From NCBI GenBank assembly GCA_021229015.1, contig CM037788.1, forward strand, positions 38,712,024 to 38,776,023: a DNA stretch of 64,000 bases, read 5' to 3'. Below are positions 36,056-47,731 of the stretch, one piece after another. The notes below the pieces were generated by a model. The model was not told the origin of the DNA and made no database searches. It was given only the letters and a program-made list of their open reading frames with translations. This DNA is from Solen grandis. Lineage: Eukaryota; Mollusca; Bivalvia; Adapedonta; Solenidae. The position numbers and the translations under genes are program-made. Each line of letters begins with the position of its first letter. Position 1 is the stretch's first letter.

Positions 36056-36552
36056 TTTTTTCTGGTCCGATTCTCCTCTATCCAAATGCACCGTGGTCCA
36101 AGAATGAAACAGACATGACTGCGGTCCAAAGGATTTGGGCTTTAATCCTTTTAGAACTTTAGCCTATTCTTTCTCTTACGGTGATTGAGAAATAAATTCA
36201 TACAGCTCATACTAATCCTAATTAACGGTTGGATCAGTACTTTACACCTGAGAATATAATAAAATATTCCACTGACGAGCGTCAATCTGGAACACGACGC
36301 CCTCTATAGTGGTTGACATCTAATCGAATATGACAAATGCATCCTTTTTATCCCTTGACAATTAACTCTCACAATGTGTGTTTTTCTATCTCTTTTATAC
36401 CGAGAACGCCAGAAGTCTAGGAAAGAAGAATCAATAGCAACAGCTTCTTTTCATTGTATTATGCTCTTTTTATTTTTCGGTCGCGACACACCAAAGCCGT
36501 TAAAAAAGGACACTGGTATACATCTCCTGTGTTTATTGGTCAAAATATAAGG

Positions 36553-36712
36553 ACAGTTCCAGGAATGGTTGGCCCGGTGTCCGGATAATAGTATTGGGTG
36601 TGTATCATGCCACTTGCTTACGGCGTGATGTCAGCACCGCATCTATAATAAGTGATCAAAATAACTAAAATACTGTCGGTGGGATGTTTAACTAACGCAA
36701 AGAAATAAATTT
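36553..36712 (+). mobile_element. SINE family B, 3' part
   Basis: TTCCAGGAATGGTTGGCCCG, GGATAATAGTATTGGGTGTG, ATCATGCCACTTGC and ACTGTCGGTGGGATGTTTAA, as in the copies at 3186 and 47457. Confidence 0.65.
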
Positions 36713-37129
36713 CCATACAGGAGCCTCCTCAAAGCAATGAATAATGATTCTTAGAACCGGTTTTTACTTGAATATCGACGTATTCGAGCGAACTAATTTA
36801 TAAATTGAAATCAAGTTTTAAAGATGTAATGACGTGAAATACGATGAATTCAGAGATGAATTACCGAGTCAGACTCTATTGTTACAAAATTAAGGCATCA
36901 ATTACAGACATATTAATGTATAATACCTGTTTATCAATTCAGTTAGATTTTAACTAAAGTCTGATCAGAGCTCGGTTTTATTTTCTTTTGCAGAAAATCG
37001 ACATTGCGTTATTTCGATAGAGAAGTTCTTTTAACTTGAAAATATCACTTTTTATGACGTATGTGGTGTTGTTTGTAATCTTAAAACTTGAAGAATAACG
37101 AAAACCCACGTGATATCGATCCCTACCGT

Positions 37130-37328
37130 ATACTGTAAACTCATTACTACTAGTTGACATTAAATTTCGTTAAGATATAAGGACATTTCATGGTTACGAG
37201 TATTCGTGGACTCGTGAATGGTTTTCGTGGATTTTGGGTGAGCGTGGGGGTAATATTCGTGAATAAAAACCCGTCTCGAAATCCATGAAAATTTGTCACA
37301 CGAAAATTGATGATTTCATAATCAGTAT
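37130..37328. mobile_element. MITE, family M2 (complete, diverged)
   Basis: 199 bp from ATACTGTAAACTCATTA to GAAAATTGATGATTTCATAA. Internal TATTCGTGGACTCGTGAATG and ATTCGTGAATAAAAACC repeats. The same length as the copies at 22251 and 49427. Confidence 0.65.
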
Positions 37329-38239
37329 GTACCTGAGAATCTGATCCTAGAACGAAGTACATTACCATTACGCAATAGTGTAAATACGTATTCTCAGAAA
37401 TTTTGTAAATCAAGAGCAATTAACACAGACATATGCATGTTGGCATTTCGGGAATGAAAGACGAGAAAACCCAAATTGAACTCTATACATAACGTGTCTT
37501 CAGTAATGTTCAACACGTTTGCCGTCAAGGGTCTGGCAAGCGGCACGTCAGTTCACACATGAGTAACTTAAAATTTAAATTTTGATATACGAAGATAGGT
37601 CCTTATAAAAATCATACATTTTTCAAGCAACACTCTGTATAAGAGTCAGTGCGGAACGTCGAAGTCACACAGTTACGCCTCTATATGCTTTAAAGAGAAG
37701 CCGCATGTAATGATTTTATAGCATTGAATTATGAATTTGGTTTTTAACTGTGTGCTTGTATTTATGTCTATCAATACCCAACTACAGAGGCATGGTCATC
37801 CAAGATTGTAAAAAAAAGGGGGTAGAATTGTAAAATCTGTATTTAGATTTTCTTTTTCCATTTTTAGTCACTGATTACATTTACTAAACGTGCATTTTTA
37901 TTTCTACCAATCATCTGATCTGTGAACGAGCTGCTTTAAACGAAGGTTTGCGATCAATGTTTTGATAAATTTAATACGACCGCCTGAAATGTCAGTTTTC
38001 TCGAGAAATCTTTCGAACAGATTAAACCAGATCTAACACAACATGTGTTTCCATATCAGCATCTTTGTTTGTACGGGTTTTACGTCCTGTCGTATAATTC
38101 AGTTATTCTGGGAAAATGTCAACATGGAACAGATGTAGAGCAGACTTACTTGGATATCTCATGGTCTGACACCGGGCCCTTAATTTTCATACTGAGCACT
38201 ATGCACAGGGGATATTTACCAATACCAACTTAACGACAA

Positions 38240-38312
38240 CTAAATGTCACGGACAAGGATCGAACTCAGGACCTCCGACTCGGTCACCGGAGCCCGTCAG
38301 AGGGATAATTTG
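38240..38312 (-). repeat. tRNA-like SINE head
   Basis: Minus strand: GGCTCCGGTGACCGAGTCGG then CTGAGTTCGATCCTTG (B box). No matching body follows. Confidence 0.5.
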
Positions 38313-38409
38313 GAACCACAAATATCTTTCAACAGTACTTGTCGAATTAGTTACAGTGATGATGATGATGATGATGGTGGTGGTAGTGGTGTGAAAGTAG
38401 AATAAACAA

Positions 38410-38690
38410 TGACAACCATACCTTAACGTCCAGTAACCGAAAGATCTCATGGGTTCGATCTACGACCAAAAAAAACCAAAAAACCAGAGGCTTGTGTTTG
38501 ACGCTCAGTAAATAAGGGTAGTTACAGATCTGACTGGCCCAAAATCAGGATGACATGACGGACTTGGTTGCATGACCATGGTGCCACGTGCCTACTTCGT
38601 GTCAATACTTTATCTGCCTCGTGCAGACAAAATATCCAAAGATTATGATACTGTCGATGGGCCGGAAAACAAACATTAATTTTCAAGCTT
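38410..38690 (+). mobile_element. SINE family B, diverged full-length
   Basis: Starts ACCATACCTTAACGTCCAGT with ATGGGTTCGATCTACGAC as B box. The body has TGACTGGCCCAAAATCAGGA, a CCATGGTGCCACGTGCC segment, GCAGACAAAATATCCAAAGA and ACTGTCGATGGGCCGGAAAA. Confidence 0.6.
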
Positions 38691-38989
38691 TTGAAACACT
38701 TTATACCAATGAGTACTTGAGAGTTATCGGGTAGTACTCATAAATTCGACACCCCAGTGCAAAGTAGTTGCAAGTGGTAGGTACATCCTTTTATTATTTT
38801 TTTTATTATTTTTTTTATACATTCAGAATCTAAATGACAAGATGCATGTCCTGGGCTAATTACCAGCCTTCCGTAAAAAAGTGAATTTCAAGTTAGACCG
38901 TAAATGAAACCATATTTTCATTTAATATGAAAAAGGTCGTACATCTATGTTCAAATAAAAACTGCCACATATGCCTGATTTTGTAACTC

Positions 38990-39450
38990 TAGCTGCTATT
39001 CAGTAACTGAAACTAAGCTACGTTTCCAGCAACTATTTAGTTACTGAAAAACCTAGCTACTTCCAGCAACTATTTCAGAAACAGCCTCGGCTACTTTTCA
39101 AGCAACTATTTCAGTAACAGAACCTCAGCTACTTTTCCAACAAGTATTTCAGTAACAGAACCTCAGCTACTTTTCCAGCAACTATTTCAGTAACAGAACC
39201 TCAGCTACTTTTCCAACAACTATTTTAGTGAATGAACCTCAACTACTTTTCCAGCAACTATTTCAGTAATAGAACCTCAGCTACTTTTCCAATAACTATT
39301 TCAGTAACAGACCCTCAGCTATTTTTCCAACAACTTTTTCAGTAACAGAACCTTATTTACTTTTCCAGCAACTATTTCAGTGAATGAACCTTAGCTAATT
39401 TTCCAGCCAGTTTTTCAGTAACTGAACCTCAGCTACTTTCAAGTTACTTT
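38990..39450. repeat. 38-bp minisatellite, about 12 units
   Basis: Unit AACAGAACCTCAGCTACTTT then TCCAGCAACTATTTCAGT, with drift at both ends of the array (GAATGAACCTTAGCTAATTT). Not a multiple of three; no frame stays open. Confidence 0.92.
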
Positions 39451-39944
39451 TCCAATTACAAGATTCCGTGAATCCCCACTTCATACGAATGCAGCTACTA
39501 ATACTAAGAACCCATTAGTTTTTTTCAGCTACTTATACAGAAATACCGTTATTAAATACATGCAAAATGAAAAATAGGGATTAAACATAATTCAAAACAG
39601 GAAAGTTAACCAATTATTTATAATTGAATCGATTAACGTAAGATCACTTCCAGTTGTCAAAAAACCTCATTCACCTGACTTTAACCCACTAATGAGACCA
39701 AAATAATATTAGCCAGAGAGCATCCATGTTTGTGTATGAATCCTATAACATAGTCCTATAACTTATTCATACAAGTTCTATTCTGACTTTATCGGTAAAA
39801 TCGACGGCCCTTGCAACAGTGCAGATTGATAATTTTCAGGAAATAGAAAACAAAATGATCTTATTTAAATATTTTAAATATTTATTCCTATTTTGCAATG
39901 TACCGGTATTTAATAATTCTTTACACTAAAATGTATGTGTGCGT

Positions 39945-39945
<1 letters not shown>

Positions 39946-39988
<43 letters not shown>
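39946..39988. repeat. Poly(T) tract of about 43
   Basis: An uninterrupted T run, possibly a minus-strand retroposon tail, but no retroposed body is recognisable beside it. Confidence 0.9.
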
Positions 39989-40142
39989 CATTAATAACTA
40001 TGTTTTAGATTATACAATATCAGATACAATCTTTTAAGATGTGTTATAATTTTGTTTATAGTTGTTTGAAAATAATCGTAACTACCTCTTAAGACCTTTT
40101 GCTATTTAACGAGTTGCATTATTTATAGGTTGTATGTACCAG

Positions 40143-40334
40143 TTAAGGTAATTCCTCCATCATTAAATTAATCTTTATATGCTCAAAAATACTTCAGTGC
40201 AGATGCAAGCATCCATTGACTTAAAGTTATAGGGTCTTTTGCTCAAAGTCTATAAAGGCTTGAATTTACTCGAAAATTCCCGCAATCACTTAATGGAACC
40301 TTAATCACAAATTAATTATGGATGAATTACTTTA
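40143..40334. mobile_element. MITE, family M1 (best copy)
   Basis: Inverted ends TTAAGGTAATTCCTCCATCA and TAATTATGGATGAATTACTT TAA. The interior holds GATGCAAGCATCCATTGA and TTTTGCTCAAAGTCTATAAA. About 192 bp without ORF. Confidence 0.75.
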
Positions 40335-40887
40335 AAACTTTTATCTGTTTTCAACAAAGTAAGATTTAAGAAATAATTGTTATTGCATGCCATACATGCT
40401 ATATCAATGGAAGTAGTAATAACAGAAATTTAGAGACCACATACTTGTAATATATGTTCTTCAGTCTTCGTTTTTATGGTATAGAAGCATAAGAATTGGA
40501 ATTCTGGTGTGAAAGTGACGTAATAATCTAATTTCTGCCGAACTGTTAAAATATCTTGAGAGTAAATGTTATATTTCATCTCACGTACAAGAGCAGTTAT
40601 CGTTTATCATACAAATTAAAAAAATATCTTTACGCATGCAGTATTCCCTAATTATGCCATGAAAATTGCTAGTATTAACATATATTATGTAATTAATAAA
40701 TGGTCAAATATGCGACATAATAGCCATAATTTATTGTGAACTCCATTAACAGCAGGGTTCGTTAAGTCTCTAAAGAGTGGTTCTCCAAATAATTGGGTTA
40801 TTACACAATAAATGGACTGTATTTAACTATTACTGCAACATTTATAATACGGCGTCATGTGAGTATGATATAAGAATGTCTGTAGCT

Positions 40888-40986
40888 TTATGGTATTCCA
40901 TTATTGAATTATAATCATGGTCTTGCAAATGCTTAGAAGAATCTCAGCCCATGATCACAATTTATTTATGGATGGATTACCTTAAT
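40888..40986. mobile_element. MITE, family M1 (short copy)
   Basis: From TTTATGGTATTCCATTATTG to ATTTATGGATGGATTACCTT AAT. It retains GGTCTTGCAAATGCTTAGAA, as in the copy at 880. Confidence 0.6.
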
Positions 40987-41741
40987 GCTGTAAATCTACA
41001 AATGACATCACGCGCGTAATAAGTTTGCAATTTTTGAGGCCGTAAAACAATCGCCATGTGTATGATTGTCGTGAATTTCACCACCTGATGAATTGTTAGT
41101 TTAAATGTATTTGATTCATTAACGTTTCAATATTTCATGCAAGAATTCAAAGAGCCAAATCGGGAGCAAAATTATACATCTTCTATATAAATTATCTCAG
41201 CCACTGTTATATGATTGGTCAATATTGGTCACGTTGTCGTTGTGTATTTGTTTTTTCAGTTTTAATGCACCCCCTGTGTAACTGTCTTATCCTAAAAATA
41301 GCCTTCTTAATGTTTAAACGGGCATTGCAAACAGAACATTATTTTTACAGTATGTGTTATCATTGAAAGTTAAAGAGTTAATTGTGTTATTATTTGTGTT
41401 GAAGAGAGCGTTTACATATATTTTGTTGTTCAATTCGTGTGATTAAAGTTACAGTAGGGCAGTTGGTAAAAGATATAAACGTTACACGCGAGCGTAACTC
41501 GGGTGTAAGATACATCGAAGCTAGCATAAAGCAAAACGCAAATATTAGTTAGGTTGTTTTCATGATTGGGAAATAAATGAATTAAGGATGTTTATCTGTC
41601 AACTATACTGATATACGCGAATTTAATGGTCGCAAAAAATGCTTCCTGTCACTAAACCACAAATTTATTTTACAGTAAATTATCGCAAATCGTGTTATAA
41701 GGGATTGGTCGTCTGTTTGTTTTGTTGGAGTTTTACTTCAC

Positions 41742-41746
<5 letters not shown>

Positions 41747-41774
<28 letters not shown>

Positions 41775-41775
41775 G
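41747..41775. repeat. (TA)n microsatellite
   Basis: About 14 TA units. A degraded SINE A-like fragment (GTAGAACCACCAACAAAAGG near 41816) follows. Confidence 0.9.
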
Positions 41776-41881
41776 CGACCGACGTCCTTTGATCCTGAGT
41801 TGAAGAGGCACCATTGTAGAACCACCAACAAAAGGCACTGAGTGATGTTAAATCAGCGACTTTTAAATTACTATGAGTGGA

Positions 41882-42943
41882 TGACGGTATCATAGTTCCG
41901 TTACATAAGAAAAAAGATCTAAAAATGTAAATAATTATAGGGGTATAACGTCAGTGAGTTATTTTTTCTAAGATCTTTACAGGTATTATCAATAAACGTA
42001 TATCGGATTGGGCTGAAAGTAATAATGGTATTAGAGATGCGTAGTTTGCTTTAAAGGGGGCGCTCTAATGTTGATGCAATGTTTGTGTTAAATTCAATTA
42101 TCAGCAAAGTACTTAATGAAAATGGTCGTCTTATGTGTGCATTATTGATTTGTAAAAAGCCTTTGATAGTGTGTACAGGAACAGTTTATGATATAAGCTT
42201 TATAACTAAGGTATTAAGGATAAAACCCTCAGGATATTACGTGATATGTACTCTCAAGTTAAAGCATGTTTCCGTGGCTGTAAATCCTACTTTGAATATA
42301 TTGAGTGTTCTGTCGGCCTGAAAAAAAGGGGAGGTTATCTCCCCTGCTATTTTCTCTTTTTGTAGACTTAGAATTGTTTTTAATGGATAATATTAATTCA
42401 GGGTTATCAATTGATGACGTAAAATTTATCTTAATGTTATTTGCTTATGATATGGTTATTGTTAGTAAGTCAACAGATGATCTACAAAATAGCTTAAATC
42501 TTTTAGAAAAATATTGTGGTATATGGGGTCTAGAAGTAAATCCAGATAAAAAGCAAAATTGTTGTTTTTAGAAACAGCGGTCCATTGAAAAGGAATAAAG
42601 TGTGGACAAATAGTAATGTTCCAATTGAAACAGTAAGTAATTTTAATTATCTCGGTACATTTTTTTTAATTACACTGGGAGCTTCTTACTCAATTAGGAA
42701 ATGCTAGCTGGCCAAGGGTTAAAGGCACTAGATATATTTATGGTGAATACTAGATCAATGTTAATTAAACCAAGTACAGTCTGTCAACTATTTGATGCAT
42801 TTGTTGGATCTGTTTTGAATTATGGTTTTGAAATATCTGGTTTTGGTAAAAGTAAATCTTTAAAAAGAATATATCTAAAATTTTGTAAATGTTTATTAAG
42901 TGTTAAACAATCTACATGTACTATGTCGATATATGGTGAAATA
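41882..42943 (+). pseudogene. LINE reverse transcriptase ORF2, decayed (left part)
   Basis: Non-LTR reverse transcriptase with frameshifts and stops. Visible blocks are IIVPLHKK near 41893, NYRGIT near 41935, GRLMCALLI...KPLIV (where KAFD is expected), RLSPLLFSLFVDLELFLMDN near 42330 and GLEVNPDKK near 42530. The catalytic F/YxDD box reads LFAYDMVIVS instead of FADD, so even the active site is lost. The ORF then continues NTRSMLIKPSTVCQLFDAFV to SIYGEI and stops abruptly at 42943, where the foldback element is inserted. It continues at 45916. Confidence 0.85.
42938..42943. repeat. Target-site duplication (left), GAAATA
   Basis: GAAATA directly before the TIR; the identical GAAATA at 45916-45921 follows the other end. 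Removing the element and one copy restores a continuous LINE frame (IYGEICTLSLFINR). Confidence 0.85.
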
Positions 42944-42989
42944 TACGGTGGCACTGAGGTGACATGTGCAATAGTTTTTTTTTGGTATT

Positions 42990-43227
42990 GTTTTCCCGAG
43001 TTAATTTTTTTTTTTAACTCGGGAAAACAAAGTTATTTTTGTTTTCCCGTGTTATTTTTTTTTTTTAACTCGGGAAAACAAAAAATATTGTTTTCCCGAG
43101 TTAAATTTTTTTTTTAACTCAGGAAAACAAAAAATATTGTTTTCCCGAGTTAATTTTTTTTTTTAACTCAGGAAAACAAAAAATATTGTTTTCCCGTGTT
43201 ATTTTTTTTTTTTTAACTCGGGAAAAC
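42990..43227. repeat. Left-arm array of five hairpin units
   Basis: Each unit is GTTTTCCCGAGTTAA, an 8-12 T spacer, then TTAACTCGGGAAAAC, with variants GTGTTA and CTCAGG. Units are joined by AAAAATATT-type linkers; each can fold alone as a 13-15 bp stem. Confidence 0.95.
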
Positions 43228-43231
43228 AAAA

Positions 43232-43257
43232 AATTAAGTCGTGCGCACGACTTAATT
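43232..43257. repeat. 26-bp perfect palindrome
   Basis: AATTAAGTC-GTGCGCAC-GACTTAATT, with no loop; repeated exactly at 45549-45574 in the other arm. Confidence 0.95.
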
Positions 43258-44439
43258 AGCCAATCAAATCCGCTTATTATGTTGTGGCCACGACTTAATA
43301 AGTTGTGGGAACGACATAATTGGCCAATCAGAGCCCTCAGTCAGAGTTAATGTCTGAGTTAAAATATATATATAAATATATATTATATATTATTATATAT
43401 ATATATATATTAAAAATATATTTTGAATAATTGTAGTACTATACCTCCAACAAGCTGGCCGTTGCGTTTACTGGTCCAGTCCGGCTGTAAGAATTTAAAG
43501 CGCCCACCATTTCCATGCATTATGTACTCAGCAAAAAAGAAACTTTACATTTATTGACTATATTCCTTAAAAAACTTAGGATACAAGTAATAATCACCTG
43601 CAAATATGTTTGAATTCACTTATAGTCACCAACCAAAAATCATTGTTTACAATGGCGTATAACTGTTTACGTGAAAACATTTTACAGTCAGCTTAAACAT
43701 TCCGAGTGATCGTGTTTTAGCATTATTCTTGCACTTAACATCAAACCCAGAGTCTAGGTCAAGAAAAACAACTTCTGGGACAGGTACTGAGAGCTGTTTG
43801 TAAATTAGATTATATAATGTATATATAATGTAATATTATGTAATCATAAATTACACCATCCATTTGAATTGAAATAAGAAGGATATTCCTTCACCGCGAG
43901 ACTATGAGAACGAATTGTGTAGGCAGCAGCATTGGTCATCGTTATCAATAAGTTTAGGCTATGAAGTGATCCAGAAAGTTTCGACAACGATAATCAAATG
44001 GAAAGGCATGTAAAGATGCTTTTTTCTGAGTATATATTGCATGTCCGATCTGGTTTTAGCTTTTCATTTGGCGAGATAGTCTGTTTATCAAAGTTTGAAT
44101 TTCTTTGTTAATCCTTTTCGTTCTTAAAATATGTATGAAATATATGTCTTGAAATTTCAAGATAATTCTGGGAAACTATCACACAGAGTTAATGGAATTC
44201 GGTCAGTTGGTAATTCTTAGGATACAAAAGGCAAAAATCCAAGTCTCAGTCCGATACCCTTTCTAGTAAGTGTAGTTTACTTGAATTATCTGATTTTTTC
44301 AAGATTTTATCTCGAATTTCAAGGATTTTGTATCTTGAATTATCGAAAACTGATTTGAAGATATTATCTTGAATTTTCAAGATCCTGTTTAGAATTCCTA
44401 AACCTTATGTTGACTTTTAAAGATCTTATGCTGATTTTT

Positions 44440-44680
44440 TATGCTTCCCGAAGGGGGAGCATAAAGTTGCCGCTTTGTCCTTCCCGTCCGTCTGTTCGTC
44501 ATAATTTTGTCCGGAGCATTACACAAAAAATGTAAAATGTATCAACATGAAACTTCATAGGTAGATAGATCTCAGTGTGGAGAAGTGCGGTGTACAATAA
44601 CCATAACTCTATGATGACTAATTTAAGAGTTATCGCCATTTGAATACTTGTACATGTTAGACCAAAGGGTGGTCTCTTAA
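44440..44680 (+). mobile_element. Tandem-core element, single unit nested in the foldback element
   Basis: Head hairpin GCTTCCCGAAGGGGGAGCAT, GCCGCTTTGTCCTTCCCGTC, then ATGAAACTTCATAGGTAGAT and ACCATAACTCTATGATGAC, as in the four-unit array at 31340. Confidence 0.6.
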
Positions 44681-45548
44681 GATTTTCCTCAGTTGAGGTG
44701 TTCTCTTCAGCAAGTTTAATAGTACATTAAAACATTTTTTTAAACAACATGCATCTTTAAAGGTTTCTAGATCCCTGCTTCTGCAAACTTACAGATGATT
44801 TTGCTGTTGCCTTTTAGGCACTTGATGAATTTCTATATCAAAATTATAGACTGTACAGACCCTGACCAGATGGCTGCTGTAGGAGCAAGCTCCCTCATAT
44901 ATGTATATTTTGTTTGCAAATGTCACCAGTGTACAAGTACTGTGTAAATAAGTAAACTGTGTGCGTATAAATAAATACTGGCTACAGATATGCAGTCTGT
45001 GAGTGTGAGTGTATCTGGGGAGATGGGTTGGGTGTTAAAAAGGAAGACAGACACACACATATTAGAATTTGTATTGCCAAATGTTATTTTTAGCATAATG
45101 CTTACAACTGAAAGAAATATATCAACATTATGAGCTAAAAGTAAAAAATAAGAGTGGGCGTCAATATCTGACACTGTTGTGTTTGTTGTAAAGTTGTTAT
45201 TCCAGAAATTTAGCACAAATGAATGAGTGTTCAATGATTATCACAAACAATGTTGGTAATAAATAGCCAAGTGAGAATCCAATTAGTGACAAAAACAAAG
45301 ATTATGTCAATAAAACAACACCCCCCCCCCCCCCCAAAAAAAAAGAGAAAAAAAAAGAAAATAAACATTTTTAAACGTTGCATCTCTTTTAAAGCTATTG
45401 TTTTGAATTTGATAAATTATGATTGTATAACTTAGGACAGAACTTTGCAGCCCTCGTGACTCTGGCGGAGGGCTCTGATTGGCCAATTATGTCGTTCCCA
45501 CAACTTATTAAGTCGTGGCCACAACATAATAAGCGGATTTGATTGGCT

Positions 45549-45574
45549 AATTAAGTCGTGCGCACGACTTAATT
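45549..45574. repeat. 26-bp perfect palindrome (right arm)
   Basis: Same palindrome as at 43232-43257. Confidence 0.95.
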
Positions 45575-45578
45575 TTTT

Positions 45579-45868
45579 GTTTTCCCGATTAAAAAAAAAA
45601 AAAATAACACGGGAAAACAATATTTTTTGTTTTCCTGAGTTAAAAAAAAAATTTAACTCGGGAAAACAATATTTTTTGTTTTCCCGAGTTAAAAAAAAAA
45701 ATAACACGGGAAAACAAAAATGGCTTTGTTTTCCCGAGTTAAAAAAAAAAATTAACACGGGAAAACAAAAATGGCTTTGTTTTCCCGAGTTAAAAAAAAA
45801 AATTAACACGGGAAAACAAAAATAACTTTGTTTTCCCGAGTTAAAAAAAAAAATTAACTCGGGAAAAC
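45579..45868. repeat. Right-arm array of six hairpin units
   Basis: Six units of the same GTTTTCCCGAGTTAA hairpin, one more than on the left, so the arms differ in length (448 against 395 bp). Adjacent units with identical linkers (ACAAAAATGGCTTT twice) suggest recent unit duplication. Confidence 0.95.
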
Positions 45869-45915
45869 GATACCAAAAAAAAAACTATTGCACATGTCAC
45901 CTCAGTGCCACCGTA

Positions 45916-46600
45916 GAAATATGTACATTGTCCCTGTTTATAAACAGACATGTTAAGATAATAAAGTATTGGCTTAATATTTAAAAAAGTGATAATATAT
46001 TAATAAATAAATTGTATAATAGCCTGTTGATTGATTGTAATGGAGGCAAAAATAATGGACTTTTCATGTAAAAGAATTATTAGATAGTAGTGGGGTTTCT
46101 CATGTTTAGCTGAATCCACAAATTGTTGATTGTAAAACCTTTCGCGTTGTGTTTGAGGAAAGATTAATCGATCAATTTAAACAAAACTGGTTTACAACTA
46201 TCTTAAACGGTAATTCATTCCGTTTATATAAGCAGATAAAAATAAGCTTCGAATTTGAACATTATCTGGATATTTTACCAAGAAATTATAAAATCGCTCT
46301 GTCAAAATTAAGACTTCAAATTGAATCTGGCAGATATGGTGTTAAAAGAACAGAATATAGTCAAAGATATTGTACGATTTTAAAACTGGTGATATTGAGG
46401 ATGAGTTCCATTTTGTTTGTGTTTGTAAAGCGTATAGTGATATCTGGAAATTATATTTGAAAAGATAATTCTATATTAAGCCTAGTTTTTACAAATTTTC
46501 TGAACTCATGAAATCAAAAGACAATAGAAAATTACTGAACTTAGGTAAATTAATCAAACATGCATTCAATGTTCGAAACACCTTTATATCAGGTAATTAA
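45916..46600 (+). pseudogene. LINE ORF2, right part after the insertion
   Basis: Begins in the duplicated GAAATA and continues the LINE frame as CTLSLFINRHVKIIKYWLNI. Open segments at 46149-46460 read RLIDQFKQNWFTTILNG, LPRNYKIALSKLRLQIESGR and RTEYSQRYCTI. In a shifted frame come TGDIEDEFHFVC and AYSDIWKLYLK, the C-terminal zinc-knuckle region. It then runs through KSKDNRKLLNLGKLIKHAFN into untranslated-like sequence. Multiple frame breaks. Confidence 0.8.
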
Positions 46601-47092
46601 TATAAATTATACTCGTCATTTCGTTCTCATATATTGTATATCATTATATGACTTACTGCGGTTATATTTTCGTATTATCTATGCTATATTTAATTTTCCT
46701 TTTTGTTCTGTGATCAAACTTTTGTGAATGTATTGTGCTCTGTGTAGTGCACAGTTCATCCTCAAATTGTTTTCTATCAATATACTCTGAAATTTATTTT
46801 TAGTTGTTTAACCCCCCCCCCACCCCTATCTCTCTCTCTCTCTCTCTCTCTCTTGTAAATAGCTATTGCAAATCATATCATGTTTGTTCGTTAATATATA
46901 TTACATTGGATAATGTAACAAGAAGCATGTATTTGTTTACGTTATAGAATAAGATATATATATATATATATTTCAAATTACCGCGAAGGCAACGGATGTC
47001 CTTTGTCAGTTTCCAGTGAAGAACCGGTGGTAATTAATATAAAAAAATACACGAAGGAATGAAAACCTCACAAACCATGGGTAAATGAAGGA

Positions 47093-47129
<37 letters not shown>

Positions 47130-47450
47130 CGTTTTACAGTTCATGTTTTCATCTACAACTAACTGAAACCTTGGTGGTATTATATTTTGAACTAGTAATT
47201 TTTCGAACGAAGCTTAATGCTCTGAAATGCAGAGTTCGTCTTTGCATAAAGCATTTGCCAATTGAAAAGGAAACATTTCATATTATACTATTATACCCCC
47301 ATACACATACAGAGCCCAACAAACAAACAATTAAAATGAACTATTAGCATTCGTATACTATATACCCCATCTCTCTCTCTCTCTCTCTCGGGAAGATTTG
47401 TCCTAGAACCAAAGTTTCTTTTCAAATAAACTTAAACGTAATTGAACGGT
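46601..47450. other. Non-genic stretch with microsatellites
   Basis: LINE 3' untranslated-like sequence to about 46800, (CT)n at 46830-46852, (TA)n near 46951, (GT)n at 47095-47127 and (CT)n at 47371-47389. No gene seen. Confidence 0.7.
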
Positions 47451-47456
47451 GACCGT

Positions 47457-47731
47457 TGCCATTGCCAATCTCAGACATTTTGCGATTTTGTCTACGTGAG
47501 ACAGACAGTGTTCCCACAATGCTACATCAAGTCATAGGCAAGTGGCATGATACCACACTAAGTCACATTATCCTAAGACTAGGTCAGCCAGTTCTGGAAC
47601 TACCATGTGTTGAGCGGCAAGCACAAGGGAGATATACCAATGGCAGTGGTACGTCGCGGCCGCCGGGAATCGAACCCGTAAGCTGCCCGTTAGAAATTGG
47701 ACGCCTTAACCATACGGCCAACGAGACAGGT
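47457..47731 (-). mobile_element. SINE family B, full-length (best copy)
   Basis: Minus strand: GTTGGCCGTATGGTTAAGGC (A box), ACGGGTTCGATTCCCGGCGG (B box), then CTCCCTTGTGCTTGCCGCTC, AACATGGTAGTTCCAGAACT-type body, GGATAATGTGACTTAGTGTG, GTATCATGCCACTTGCCTAT and GTCTCACGTAGACAAAATCG. The tRNA-like head is well preserved, but the 275-bp body shows it is a retroposon. Confidence 0.85.

Larger units (their letters stand above)
42944..45915. mobile_element. Foldback-like DNA transposon, non-autonomous, 2,972 bp
   Basis: Starts TACGGTGGCACTGAGGTGAC and ends with its exact reverse complement. Long inverted arms (42944-43338 and 45468-45915) consist mostly of tandem hairpin units, then a 26-bp palindrome and an ATTGGCCAAT block ending GAGCCCTC. 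The middle (43339-45467) has no transposase: it holds a TA-rich stretch, a single unit of another tandem-core element at 44440-44670, and unrecognised AT-rich DNA. Long arms built from subrepeats define foldback elements; the superfamily is not determined. The 6-bp duplication and the LINE host gene fix both boundaries. Confidence 0.85.

Noticed and set aside
42701..45825. Frames with repeated FCFPELKKK or FFFNSGKQ motifs at both ends of the foldback element
   Set aside because: They are hairpin-array translations, in both orientations, from GTTTTCCCGAGTTAA units.
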